DNA of 64,000 bases from Saezia sanguinis (GCF_003991585.1 NZ_PQSP01000005.1:1-64000); one strand, 5' to 3'. Numbered from the stretch's first letter, positions 22,880-31,650 are shown. The notes: generated by a model from the sequence alone, not told the origin. Program-made: numbers and translations.

Positions 22880-23647
22880 TTACAGACTCTGCTTTTCTGT
22901 CAGATAGCGCCAAAAGCGCCTGGGCATATGCTGCCGGTGCAGTCTGGGGTTCAGCCGTTCCTGAATGGTCAGCGCCTTAAAGTATTTCTGCCACATGGTT
23001 TGCAGCAGTTTTTCATCATCGGCTAATGCGCTGGCTTTGAGTTGTCCCTGGGTAAAGTGTTCATCCCAATTCAGTGTGATTTCGGTGATACTGTTCAAGT
23101 CGTAAAAGTAACCATAACCGCGTCCCATATCGTAGATGATCCACTTCTGGTCGGCGAAACGGTCGCCAAAATGTGAAAGCGTCAGCGGCAATGCGTTATA
23201 CACCGGGTTGACCGGGGCGAAGTAAATGTCATCTACCGTTTTCTGAAAACGTACAAACTGAATCAGATGCAGTTGTTCCTTGCTGACTTTTTTTGCCAGT
23301 TGCCACAATGCCAGAATATCTTCATCGCTCAGGTTGCCTTCAACGGACATGTCATTGTCAACGACTTTTTGGATGACTCTGAACACCAGGCTGGCACAGT
23401 CTGCATCTTCCGAAAACCAGGCACACAGTAACTGGTAGCAGGCCTGGTCAGAAAGCTTGTCATGCAACACATGCCATACACGTGTTGCCTTGTGTGTGTC
23501 TGTTTGAATGTTGGTGGCGTGGCTTGTAAACAAGGGCAGCACAGCGTTGTAAGGCAGCAGTTTTTCGGGAAAACATTTTTGCCGATATGCCTCAAAAACG
23601 CAGGTCAGCAAGCCGTCAAAAGTTTCATCAAATAAAAATACCTGCAT
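22880..23647 (-). CDS. Probable DNA metabolism protein, partner of the radical-SAM protein (DUF4130 family)
   Basis: A 255-residue protein that starts MQVFLFDETFDGLLTCVFEA, the opening of the family that always accompanies the HhH/radical-SAM DNA modification or repair protein. Other family features are the middle part with FVRFQKTVDDIYFAPVNP and the C-terminal HFGDRFADQKWIIYDMGRGY, followed by YGYFYDL. It has no signal peptide or membrane segment, so it acts in the cytoplasm. The reaction is not known to me. It begins 11 bases after the radical-SAM stop, so the two form one operon, which here carries a LexA-type promoter. Confidence 0.85.
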   Translation of the reverse strand: MQVFLFDETFDGLLTCVFEAYRQKCFPEKLLPYNAVLPLFTSHATNIQTDTHKATRVWHVLHDKLSDQACYQLLCAWFSEDADCASLVFRVIQKVVDNDMSVEGNLSDEDILALWQLAKKVSKEQLHLIQFVRFQKTVDDIYFAPVNPVYNALPLTLSHFGDRFADQKWIIYDMGRGYGYFYDLNSITEITLNWDEHFTQGQLKASALADDEKLLQTMWQKYFKALTIQERLNPRLHRQHMPRRFWRYLTEKQSL

Positions 23648-23658
23648 GGGCGGTACGC

Positions 23659-24912
23659 CTAAAAAACCAGGTCCAGTTGCTGAGCAATCGGACGGACGGA
23701 TTTTGTTTCGGTTAACTGCCGTCTGATTTGCAACGGATTGATATCAAGCCGGGATGATGCAGCAGAGCCGGGGCAGCGAATAAAGTATCGGGCACGTTTG
23801 GTAACGACTCCAATTTTGCGCAGCGTTTCCAGTGTGAGTGTGCCATGCCGTCTGGCGTTGATGATGATTTTGGCAGATCTCACACCAATACCGGGAATCC
23901 GTAAAATCTGCGCATAATCTGCCCGGTTGATATCGATGGGGAATATTTCCGGATGCCGAAGTGCCCAGGCCAGCTTGGGGTCAATGTCCAGATCAAGCTG
24001 GGCGGAATCGCCATCGACAATTTCAGCCGCATCAAACTGGTAAAACCGCATCAGCCAGTCGGCCTGATAAAGGCGGTTTTCGCGCAGCAAAGGGGCTTGT
24101 GTTACCACTGGCAGGCGCTTGTCATAAGCGTTGACAGGAATGAAGCCAGAGTAATAAACGCGCTTCATGCTGGCGCGATGGTACAGTGCAGAGGAAAGCA
24201 GCAGGATGTCCCGGTCTGTTTCCCCCGAGGCGCCGACAATCATCTGGGTGCTTTGCCCGGCCGGAACGAACCGTGGGGCAGAGCGGTATTTTTGTCTGGC
24301 TTCGCGGTTTTCTTCAATGCCGCGCTGAATGTAATGCATGGGGCGGTAAACGCTTTGGTGGTCTTTTTCCGGTGCCAGCAGTTTCAGATTGCGTTCAGAC
24401 GGGATTTCAATGTTAACGCTCAGGCGGTCGGCGTACAGGCCTGCTTCATTGATCAGCTCCTGGCTGGCGCCTGGAATGCTCTTCATGTGAATGTAGCCAT
24501 TAAAGTGCTCTACCAGGCGCAGTTCTTTGACCACGCGTACCATACGCTCCATGGTGTGGTCGGCATTTTTAATGATGCCGGAACTTAAAAAAAGGCCTTC
24601 AATGTAGTTTCTGCGGTAAAACGCAATGGTCAGCTCCACCAGTTCTTTCACGGTGAATGCCGCACGTGCCACATCGTTGCTTTTGCGGTTGATGCAATAG
24701 GCGCAGTCATAAATGCAGATATTGGTCAGCAGGATTTTCAGCAGTGAAAGGCAGCGGCCATCCTCAGTAAAACTGTGACAAATGCCCCAGCCTGAAGCAC
24801 TGCCAATTTGCCCTTGCCGATGCTTGCGCGTAACGCCACTGGACGCGCAGGAAACATCGTATTTGGCAGATTCGGCCAGAATTTCGAGTTTTTTAACAAG
24901 CGTATCTTTCAT
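23659..24912 (-). CDS. Putative DNA modification/repair radical-SAM protein with helix-hairpin-helix
   Basis: The radical-SAM cluster motif CxxxCxxC is seen as CIYDCAYC, about 80 residues in, binding a 4Fe-4S cluster that cleaves S-adenosylmethionine. The C-terminal part has a helix-hairpin-helix (RIPGIGVRSAKIIINARRHG) typical of DNA binding. The N terminus MKDTLVKKLEILAESAKYDV is the family start, so I take the ATG at 24912; a TTG at 24930 would add six residues. It is the first gene of a two-gene operon. The substrate is unknown; a role on damaged or modified DNA is inferred from the HhH, the partner and the LexA box upstream. Confidence 0.88.
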   Translation of the reverse strand: MKDTLVKKLEILAESAKYDVSCASSGVTRKHRQGQIGSASGWGICHSFTEDGRCLSLLKILLTNICIYDCAYCINRKSNDVARAAFTVKELVELTIAFYRRNYIEGLFLSSGIIKNADHTMERMVRVVKELRLVEHFNGYIHMKSIPGASQELINEAGLYADRLSVNIEIPSERNLKLLAPEKDHQSVYRPMHYIQRGIEENREARQKYRSAPRFVPAGQSTQMIVGASGETDRDILLLSSALYHRASMKRVYYSGFIPVNAYDKRLPVVTQAPLLRENRLYQADWLMRFYQFDAAEIVDGDSAQLDLDIDPKLAWALRHPEIFPIDINRADYAQILRIPGIGVRSAKIIINARRHGTLTLETLRKIGVVTKRARYFIRCPGSAASSRLDINPLQIRRQLTETKSVRPIAQQLDLVF

Positions 24913-25036
24913 GGTATCACTTGGGGCCAATGCGCCGCTCTACTCGTTTAACCACTGCACAAGTAAAGCAAAGAGGTGATGCAGGCCAACAAACCCAGGC
25001 AACCCGGCACAGTGGTCAACGGATAAAATATACCCC

Positions 25037-25064
25037 ATTATACTGTATATTTATACAGTATCAA
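25037..25064 (-). promoter_or_regulatory. LexA-box (SOS) promoter of the radical-SAM repair operon
   Basis: On the minus strand, -35 TTGATA (25064-25059), 16-base spacer, -10 TATAAT (25042-25037). The spacer is filled by a LexA box: on the plus strand TACTGTATATTTATACAGTA (25041-25060), which fits CTGT-N8-ACAG exactly and matches the E. coli-type consensus at nearly every position. LexA bound here would cover both hexamers. The start codon lies about 120 bases further on. Confidence 0.85.
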
Positions 25065-25087
25065 GTGCTTGAAAAACAGCAATGAAT

Positions 25088-25114
25088 ATAAAAAAGCTCA
25101 CCGGAGGTGAGCTT
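25088..25114 (-). terminator. Terminator for the minus-strand PAP2 gene
   Basis: Read on the minus strand, AAGCTCACC (25114-25106) pairs with GGTGAGCTT (25102-25094) around TCC and runs into six T. It lies beyond the MITE-like element, so the PAP2 transcript would read through that element. Confidence 0.85.
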
Positions 25115-25136
25115 GTGTCTGGCTTGCTGAATGCTT

Positions 25137-25268
25137 TTAGGGACAGGGCACATTAAATAGGGCGTTGCTCAGCTTGGCAAGGGTCCTTACCATTGCCTTC
25201 GCTTCGCGCCTTGTCCTACCCCCATTCCAGCAAACGCAATCTCTCTATTTAATGCGTCCTGCCCCTAA
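25137..25268. mobile_element. MITE-like inverted-repeat element, about 130 bases
   Basis: The left end TTAGGGACAGGGCACATTAA and right end, read from the other strand, TTAGGGGCAGGACGCATTAA match at 16 of these 20 positions and continue through ATAG with weaker pairing further in. Between them are about 80 bases with no coding capacity. Ends of this kind (GGGACAGG...) recall short palindromic elements mobilised by REP-associated tyrosine (Y1) transposases. No transposase is nearby. The right end overlaps the last codons of the PAP2 phosphatase gene and supplies its stop codon. Confidence 0.55.
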
Positions 25269-26014
25269 GGAACAGGAGCGTGGAAAACCCATTTGTTCCA
25301 GCAAATGCGGGCAATGTAAATCAGGATAAATGCCAGCAGACACGAAAGCATGACATCCTGTGGCCAGTGCATTCCAAGCAGCAGGCGGCTGGCTTCAATG
25401 GCACAGGCCCAGCACATGATCAATGTCATCATGATGTAGGCTTTTTTCCGCCATAACAACAGCCACAGCATCAGCATCCACTGCGCCACAAAGATGCTAT
25501 GCCCGGACGGGAATGAAAATCCGGTTTCCTTGGCCCAATGGGCCTGCTGCCATGATGGAACGGTGAATTGTGAAAAGTCCTGCCGTGTCAGAAATTCTTT
25601 GCGTTCTTCACGCGTGAGCTGGTAAAAATCGCTGGCATTGATGTGGTTGCTTTTTTCCAGCCAGACGATATAGGGGCGGGGTGCCTGGGCCACGTTTTTG
25701 AGTGTGGATTTGACAAGCTGTCCGACCCCGAGTGTTGCGGCCATAATGACGACCAGCAACAGTTTTTTGCGTGCAGGTAGCTGCGGGTAATAAAACAGGG
25801 GAATGATACCCAGGACAATACAGGTCACAAATGCATAAGGCACGGTCCCGGTCTCTGTGACAAGGTACAGCGGAAACAGATAAGCCGGAATTTCAACTGG
25901 AGGAAGCCACTGCCAGTGCAGCACAACGGCGATGCCGGGCACCAGCAAAAGCACAAGCGTTCCGATGGTGAGCAGTGTCAATGTGGTTTTTGAGTTTCCT
26001 GTATTTAACTTCAT
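25265..26014 (-). CDS. PAP2-family membrane phosphatase (PgpB-like)
   Basis: The three PAP2 catalytic motifs are present: KNVAQAPRP, SFPSGHS and SRLLLGMHWPQD. Six hydrophobic segments place the active site on the periplasmic side. Such enzymes dephosphorylate phosphatidylglycerol-phosphate or undecaprenyl diphosphate; E. coli PgpB does both and is the nearest known model. I start at the ATG at 26014 (249 residues), because the 18 residues before it would begin inside the terminator of the upstream gene. The stop codon lies in the right end of the MITE-like element, so the original C terminus may have been altered. Confidence 0.82.
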   Translation of the reverse strand: MKLNTGNSKTTLTLLTIGTLVLLLVPGIAVVLHWQWLPPVEIPAYLFPLYLVTETGTVPYAFVTCIVLGIIPLFYYPQLPARKKLLLVVIMAATLGVGQLVKSTLKNVAQAPRPYIVWLEKSNHINASDFYQLTREERKEFLTRQDFSQFTVPSWQQAHWAKETGFSFPSGHSIFVAQWMLMLWLLLWRKKAYIMMTLIMCWACAIEASRLLLGMHWPQDVMLSCLLAFILIYIARICWNKWVFHAPVP

Positions 26015-26043
26015 GCGCCCGCAAAAATGAGATATCTTAATGA

Positions 26044-26073
26044 AACAAAAGGCATGACAGTCTGTCATGCCTT
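26044..26073 (-). terminator. Terminator of the MetQ-like gene
   Basis: AAGGCATGACA (26049-26059) and TGTCATGCCTT (26063-26073) form an 11-base-pair stem with loop GTC. On the minus strand it is followed by TTGTTTC. It lies 36 bases after the metQ stop. Confidence 0.75.
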
Positions 26074-26108
26074 AGGCGGATTATAAATAGAGCCTTCTAT
26101 TTATGCAC

Positions 26109-26936
26109 TCAGAATGCCGGAATGATCGCGCCTTTGTAGTGTTCCAGAATATATTGTTTGGTTTGTTCGCTGTGCAGGGCTTCCATCAGCTTGGCAATGG
26201 CCGGGGCGTTGGCATTGTCTGAGCGGGATACCACCACATTGACGTAAGGCGAGTCCTGGCTTTCAATCAGCAAGGCATCCTTCAATGGATTCAGCCCGGC
26301 TTGCAGCGCATAGTTGGTGTTGATCAGCGCCAGATCCATTTCAGGCAATACGCGTGGTAACTGGGCTGCATCCAGTTCGACAAAACGCAGGTTTTTCGGG
26401 TTCTCAATCACATCTTTGGATGTGGCCAGCAGGTTGGTCGGGTCTTTCAACTGGATGATCTTGGCGGCATGCAACAGCAGCAATGCCCTGGCACCGTTGG
26501 ATGGATCATTGGGCAAAGCCACTGTAGCGCCATCTTTCAGGTCTTCAATGCGGGTGATTTTTCTGGAATAAGCACCAAAGGGCTCAATGTGCACGTTGCC
26601 GTTGGGTACAACGACCAGTGTGGTGCGATGTTCATTGTTGAACGTGTCCAGGTAAGGTTTGTGCTGGAAGAAATTGGCATCAAGCTGCTTGTCTGCAAGT
26701 GCACGGTTAGGCAGCACATAGTCGGAAAACTCCATGATCTGCAAATCAATACCCTGCGCTTTGAGTGTAGGTTTCACAAATTCAAGCAGTTCAGCATGTG
26801 GTACCGCCGTGGCGCCGACCTTCAGTGTGGTGGTTGTTTGTGCCTGGGTGGCAAATGCTGTGAGCGAAAGTGCAACGGCGGCAACGCCACCGGAAAGCAC
26901 GCGCCAAAAGGAGCGCCGCTGGTGTAATGTATTCAT
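26109..26936 (-). CDS. metQ: MetQ/NlpA-family methionine-binding protein
   Basis: Periplasmic binding protein of the type that feeds D- and L-methionine to the MetNI transporter. Its 275 residues match the family. The family pattern is clear: LKVGATAVPHAELLEFVKP, FSDYVLPNRALADKQLDANF, FQHKPYLD, VALPNDPSNGARALLLL and the late INTNYALQAGLNP. The leader ends ATQAQTTTT and has no lipobox cysteine, so it is probably a free periplasmic protein and not the usual lipoprotein. No metN or metI lies beside it; the partner must be elsewhere. AAAGGAGA precedes the ATG. Confidence 0.87.
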   Translation of the reverse strand: MNTLHQRRSFWRVLSGGVAAVALSLTAFATQAQTTTTLKVGATAVPHAELLEFVKPTLKAQGIDLQIMEFSDYVLPNRALADKQLDANFFQHKPYLDTFNNEHRTTLVVVPNGNVHIEPFGAYSRKITRIEDLKDGATVALPNDPSNGARALLLLHAAKIIQLKDPTNLLATSKDVIENPKNLRFVELDAAQLPRVLPEMDLALINTNYALQAGLNPLKDALLIESQDSPYVNVVVSRSDNANAPAIAKLMEALHSEQTKQYILEHYKGAIIPAF

Positions 26937-27128
26937 TCAAAAATCTCCTTTAAAAGGCTACAAAGTGATGGTAGATGTTCAGCGGCCCGGAATGCAGTTT
27001 TTCTGAAGCGTTCTGTATGCAGGCCGGCAGGTCATTTAAAGTGAATATATTAGCGCGAAATCTGATTGTGCGGCTAGAACATGTTTTCATGAGTTTATAA
27101 CTAAAAATGTTATGCGCAGCGATATGGT

Positions 27129-28409
27129 TTATTCGGGTTTGGGTAAAAAGGCCCACATGAAAAGTGTCTGTTTGGTGCGGCCTGCCTGTTCACCGGCTTC
27201 ATGGCCCTGGCCCCAGAAGTAGTCGGCCCGAACCGCGCCGACAATGGCCGAACCGGTATCCTGCGCCAGTACCAGCCGTTGTAAAGGCTGGGTCTGTCCG
27301 GAAGGGTCTTCACTTGCAATCCATACCGGTGTGCCGTAAGGAATGGCGCGCTTATCCACTGCAATGGAGCGCCCGGAAGTCAGCGGGACGCCCTGGGCAC
27401 CAACCGGCCCCAGGGTAGGGTCGTCCAGCGGGACTTCATTAAAAAAGATGTAACGCGGGTTGGACCACAGAACTTCCTGCAGCCGTTCGGGGTGTTCGTC
27501 CAGCCAGGCTTTGATGCCAGGCCAGGTGGCATCGGTAATCAGATTGCGATCGAGCAGGTATCTGCCCACACTGCCGTAGCGGTGGTTGTTGCTGGCCGCG
27601 TAAGCAGCGCGTACGCGGTGGGTGGTGCCGTCAGGTTCCGTCAGTACCAGTTGCCCCGAGCCCTGAATGTGCAGAATCAGCGCATCCAGCGGGTCTGCCA
27701 GATAGGCAAATTCGTACCCCTGGACGGCGCGTTGCGCGCGCGGGTTGGATTCGATGTCTTTGCGGCTCCAGTAAGGGTTGGTGGGGTGCAGGTCGGGCGG
27801 AGGGAGGTAAAGCGGTACGGTAAAGTCGCCCTGTGGCTGACGGCGGGCCCGGAAAATAGGCTCATAGTACGCGGTCAGAATGCCTTTGGTGTTGCCGTTC
27901 AGCGCTTCAATGCGGTAGGGCTGGAGGTGGTCATACATCCACTGGCGTTTGGTATTTTCGCTGGCGTTGGCCAGATGAATGATCTGCCCGCAGGCCTGAG
28001 CCCAGGTTGCAGATGTCTGGCTGCAGCTCCAGACCCATGCCTGCCATGCCTCACCGACACGGTCATGGTTCCAGCCTGGTAAATCAGCCCAGCGCACAGG
28101 AACCCAGCGACTGCCCGGCATGTAAATCGTGCGGGCGGTAGGTGAAACCCTGTTGTAGTCAGACGGTAGGCGCAAAGGAATATCCGGCCCGTCCGCCGCA
28201 GGATAGTGGGCATAAGGGTCTGCATCGTCATACGTCCCGGTTGGCCCCATACAGGCTTGCAGCAACAGCGCCGCAGCGGCGCACATGGTGTACATGAGCC
28301 GGCGTTGCCAGGATGGGGGTTGGGATGATGAATGAGGTACAAGCTGTATAGGCTGCCGCTTAGGGTGAATGCGCGCGGAAAGGGCAGAGGTCATTTGAAA
28401 AAGAAACAT
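27129..28409 (-). CDS. mltA: Membrane-bound lytic murein transglycosylase A
   Basis: Cleaves the glycan strand of peptidoglycan, leaving 1,6-anhydro-muramic ends. MltA features: KGILTAYYEPIFRARR, LPPPDL..., HIQGSGQLVLTEPDG, and the C-terminal 3D domain with VLAQDTGSAIVGAVRADYFW, whose aspartates include the catalytic one. A lipobox LLQAC near residues 49-53 indicates an outer-membrane lipoprotein. The leader before it is long (about 52 residues) if the ATG at 28409 is used; ATGs at 28394 and 28295 are alternatives. No strong ribosome binding site decides between them. Confidence 0.9.
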   Translation of the reverse strand: MFLFQMTSALSARIHPKRQPIQLVPHSSSQPPSWQRRLMYTMCAAAALLLQACMGPTGTYDDADPYAHYPAADGPDIPLRLPSDYNRVSPTARTIYMPGSRWVPVRWADLPGWNHDRVGEAWQAWVWSCSQTSATWAQACGQIIHLANASENTKRQWMYDHLQPYRIEALNGNTKGILTAYYEPIFRARRQPQGDFTVPLYLPPPDLHPTNPYWSRKDIESNPRAQRAVQGYEFAYLADPLDALILHIQGSGQLVLTEPDGTTHRVRAAYAASNNHRYGSVGRYLLDRNLITDATWPGIKAWLDEHPERLQEVLWSNPRYIFFNEVPLDDPTLGPVGAQGVPLTSGRSIAVDKRAIPYGTPVWIASEDPSGQTQPLQRLVLAQDTGSAIVGAVRADYFWGQGHEAGEQAGRTKQTLFMWAFLPKPE

Positions 28410-28529
28410 GTTGCAACTAACGCCAGGTCATCGTCAAACAAGGGATGTGGGTAGAACTATACCGCATATCAGAGGCAGGGCTGGCGATACTGACAAAGCA
28501 GGCACAACAGCAAAAACATGTTCTGGCGG

Positions 28530-29591
28530 CTACCCCAGGTAGTTTTTGCGGGAGAAGTAATGCACCAGCACCGCAGTGTTCACCAGCATGACCACCAGCA
28601 CCAGCCAGAAGCCCCATGAGTATTTGGTTAAAAACATATCGGCAAAGTTCATGCCAAACAAACCGGTCAGCAGATTCAGCGGCAGGAAAATGGCGGTCAG
28701 CACGGTGAGTGTACGCATCACATGGTTGGTACGGTTGGCGGTGGCAGAAAAATGCAGTTGAATCGCGCCTTCTAAAGAGGATTCCAGCCGGTGTACATGG
28801 GAGCGTGAGCGTTCAATGTGCTCAATGACATCGCGCGCGCGTACCTCTAGCAGTTCGGTGTTGCTGTCGTCCCCTTCATCTTCAATGGATTCCAGCCAGG
28901 CTTTGATGGCAACGCTCTGGTCTTCACACAAATCTTCCATCTGGTGTAGCGCATTGCGGGATTCGAACAGCGCCTGCCAGTTGGTTTGGGGCTGTTCGGT
29001 ACTGAGCAGTGCGTTTTGCCAGCGGTCGAGCTGGTGTGACAGGTGCCGCCGCAGATCCACATAACCGTCAATCAAAAAGTCTACCAGCCGCAGCATGAGT
29101 TCATCCGGGCTGATGGGTAAATGCAGGCCTGTACGCCGCAGCCGCCCGGTAGATGCGGTATTGTCGTTAAGTAACTTGGCGGCAAACTGGTTGCGGTGTT
29201 CAATGTCGTCATGCACCGTCAATAAGATGCGGTCGAAAATGATAAAGCCGACCGGTGCCGTGCTGATATACCGCGCAAAACTCAATTCGCACGCATCCGG
29301 GTTTTCGTTTTCGCTGTCATCCATGTTATAGGCGGTCAGGCGCCGGAATACGATGACATCGTAATAGGAGGTAAAGTCATAATGCGACGGCTGTTGTGTG
29401 CTCAGCAGATCCTGGATGTGAAAATCGAGTAACGGACGGCCATCCAGATTCGTCAGAATCTCCTGAATATCGGGCAGACATTCTTCAAATTCACTCCGGG
29501 CGCAGGACAGCCATAAAAATTCGCTGCCACTGAGTGCCTGAGGTGCCTGAGTATACTCACGTGCCGTGTTTTCAATACCAATGATACGCAT
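28530..29591 (-). CDS. CorA-family divalent metal ion channel/transporter
   Basis: A 353-residue member of the CorA superfamily. It has a large acidic cytoplasmic N-terminal domain, a long helix leading into the membrane, and two C-terminal membrane segments (about 288-308 and 322-343). The first ends in GLFGMNFADM, containing the GMN selectivity motif. CorA proteins take up Mg2+ (and Co2+, Ni2+), while ZntB relatives move Zn2+; the sequence alone does not separate these. It stands alone on the minus strand between mltA and the dehydratase gene. Confidence 0.87.
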   Translation of the reverse strand: MRIIGIENTAREYTQAPQALSGSEFLWLSCARSEFEECLPDIQEILTNLDGRPLLDFHIQDLLSTQQPSHYDFTSYYDVIVFRRLTAYNMDDSENENPDACELSFARYISTAPVGFIIFDRILLTVHDDIEHRNQFAAKLLNDNTASTGRLRRTGLHLPISPDELMLRLVDFLIDGYVDLRRHLSHQLDRWQNALLSTEQPQTNWQALFESRNALHQMEDLCEDQSVAIKAWLESIEDEGDDSNTELLEVRARDVIEHIERSRSHVHRLESSLEGAIQLHFSATANRTNHVMRTLTVLTAIFLPLNLLTGLFGMNFADMFLTKYSWGFWLVLVVMLVNTAVLVHYFSRKNYLG

Positions 29592-29774
29592 AGAGAACGC
29601 CCTGAAGATCTAAAGCCTTTTGTCTGGTGCTGACCAGAAGCACAAAAATGGCATGCTGCCATCAAAAACGATCAGCCTCTAATATACATGGAATGTGCAG
29701 GAAACAGAAGCAGCAGCCCGATTTTTTGCAGTATGGCCTGTGCCAAAACCATGACAAGGCGATTTGCTTTACGC

Positions 29775-30746
29775 TCAAAATGCCCGCGACAGAACCTGCG
29801 TGAACAATGCTGCATCCACATTGCCACCGGATAAGGAAACGCCAACGGTTTTATTTTGCCAGCGGTCTTTTTGCTGAATGGCTGCGGCCAGTGCGGCAGC
29901 ACCTGCACCTTCAGCCACGTTATGTGTGTCGGTAAACAGAATACGCATGGCGTCGGCAACTTCCTGGTCGGTAACAGCAACAATATCGTCTGCTTCCCGC
30001 CAGATCAGTTCAAGCGCCTGTGGATCAGGCGTGCTGCATGCCAGGCCGTCGGCAAGCTGTGTTGTTGCCGGAACGACAACAGCGCGCTTTTCAATGAATG
30101 ATTGCTGATAGGCGGAGGCATGTGCCGAAACCACGCCGATCAAACGCGTTTTCAGGTTGAGCAGGTTACGAACAGCCGCTGCAGCGCAGAAGCCCGAACC
30201 CTGCCCGATAGGAACAAAAAGCACGTCCGGTTGCACGGTTTTAAAAAACTCCAGCCATGCGGTGGCAACGCCTGCAATCAGGTCAGGGTGAAATGAAGGA
30301 ACAAAGTGCAAAGACTGCTGGTGCTGGAGCGCTGTCGCGTACTCCTTCGCCTGTTGGAAGTCGTCGCCATGTTCCACCAGCTCGGCGCCTAAGGCCTGCA
30401 TTGCCGCGTTTTTTTCTGCCGAGTTGCCATGCGGTACCACAATGGTTACCGGCAGATTGCACAGGCTTGCAGCCAGTGCGACGGACTGCCCATGGTTGCC
30501 CCGTGTGGCACACAATAAGCCCGCAGGCTTGGTGCCGGCTTGCAGCAGGCGGTTGGCATAAACCAGCCCGCCGCGAATCTTGAAGGCACCTACAGGCAGG
30601 TGGTTTTCGTGTTTGACCCAGACGGTGGCGCCAACCCGTTTTTTCAGTAACGGCCAGGCATATTGAGGGGACGCTGGCAAATGGGCATAAACGACCTGAC
30701 CGGCATGGGCAAGCTGATCGGATGTCAGAATAGGCGAATGGCTCAT
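29775..30746 (-). CDS. Threonine dehydratase-like PLP enzyme (fold type II)
   Basis: A 323-residue single-domain enzyme. VKHENHLPVGAFKIRGG contains the PLP lysine; CATRGNHGQSVALAA binds the phosphate/carboxylate side and GQGSGFCAAAAV and SLSGGNVDA form later loops. There is no C-terminal ACT/regulatory domain, so it is not the allosteric IlvA type and resembles catabolic threonine/serine deaminases. I start at the ATG at 30746; the frame is open for 65 more codons upstream, but these overlap phzF and do not look like the family. It follows phzF by 43 bases, probably in one operon. Confidence 0.82.
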   Translation of the reverse strand: MSHSPILTSDQLAHAGQVVYAHLPASPQYAWPLLKKRVGATVWVKHENHLPVGAFKIRGGLVYANRLLQAGTKPAGLLCATRGNHGQSVALAASLCNLPVTIVVPHGNSAEKNAAMQALGAELVEHGDDFQQAKEYATALQHQQSLHFVPSFHPDLIAGVATAWLEFFKTVQPDVLFVPIGQGSGFCAAAAVRNLLNLKTRLIGVVSAHASAYQQSFIEKRAVVVPATTQLADGLACSTPDPQALELIWREADDIVAVTDQEVADAMRILFTDTHNVAEGAGAAALAAAIQQKDRWQNKTVGVSLSGGNVDAALFTQVLSRAF

Positions 30747-30789
30747 ATACGGATGTTTCTTTGGATGGTTATATGCAACAGCAAGCCGG

Positions 30790-31650
30790 TTAGAGCTGCA
30801 AGTTTCCTTCAGAACAGGTTGTTGTATGTCCTCCGACCCAGACCTGGTCGGCGTCATCCTGCTGAATATAGATGCGACCGGTCCTCCCCAGTACCGTGCC
30901 TTGTGCTGCCAGGTAGTGGGCAGGCGCCTGATGTGTCGCAATCAGCCATTGCGCCAGCGATGCATTCAGGCTGCCGGTGATCGGGTCTTCTGCAACCCCC
31001 ATGACCGGCGCAAAAAAACGGACTTCAAATTGGGGTGAGTCTGCGTTTTCAGCAATGTTCTCGTGTGGGCCGATCAGCCCGACATCCAGCCCGGCCTCGC
31101 CAAGCATTTGCAGGTTGGGGATAACATTTAACACGGTTTGCGCACTGTCAAGCAAAAGGGCGTTGTAAGGACGCCCGGCATCCAGCCTCTGATGGTCTAC
31201 AACTTGTGCGCGATCAAGGTCAAGTGCCCGGCAGATCAACTCCAGATCCGCTTTGGCCAATGGTGTGCGCTGAATTGGCGGCGCAGCAAAGCTGCGATAC
31301 GCGGGATTCATCTGGCGTATTTCCACCAGGCCGACTTTGCATTGCTGAACTATTTTGCCGGCATGCTGTGGTTGAGCACCTGTTTGCAGCCAGGCATGGC
31401 AGGCGCCCAGGGTTGGGTGCCCTGCAAACGGCAGTTCGGTACCGTTGGCGGTGAATATGCGCATCTGATAATCTGCATCAGCCTGAGTGGGCGGGAGCAG
31501 AAATACCGTTTCCGACAGGTGCAGCCAACTGGCAATGCGCTTCATGGCGATTTCATCCAGTGCCTGCGCATGGTGCACAACGGCCAAAGGGTTGCCGCGA
31601 AATGGCTGCGAAGAAAAAACATCAACCAGATGAAAAGGATATGAAACCAT
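30790..31650 (-). CDS. PhzF-family isomerase/epimerase
   Basis: A 286-residue protein with the two-lobed diaminopimelate-epimerase-like fold of PhzF. Motifs: VDVFSSQPFRGNPLAVV at the start, HLSETVFLLPP with the catalytic Glu, GTELPFAGHPTLGACHA, and GVAEDPITGSLNASLAQWL. There is no phenazine cluster here, so the true substrate is open; many PhzF homologues outside phenazine loci are uncharacterised. It probably shares a transcript with the dehydratase gene that follows. Confidence 0.87.
   Translation of the reverse strand: MVSYPFHLVDVFSSQPFRGNPLAVVHHAQALDEIAMKRIASWLHLSETVFLLPPTQADADYQMRIFTANGTELPFAGHPTLGACHAWLQTGAQPQHAGKIVQQCKVGLVEIRQMNPAYRSFAAPPIQRTPLAKADLELICRALDLDRAQVVDHQRLDAGRPYNALLLDSAQTVLNVIPNLQMLGEAGLDVGLIGPHENIAENADSPQFEVRFFAPVMGVAEDPITGSLNASLAQWLIATHQAPAHYLAAQGTVLGRTGRIYIQQDDADQVWVGGHTTTCSEGNLQL

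Noticed and set aside
26015..26068. 18-residue upstream extension of the PAP2 phosphatase
   Set aside because: It would start inside the palindromic terminator of the preceding metQ-like gene.
30747..30941. 65-residue upstream extension of the dehydratase
   Set aside because: It runs into phzF coding sequence and has no family resemblance.
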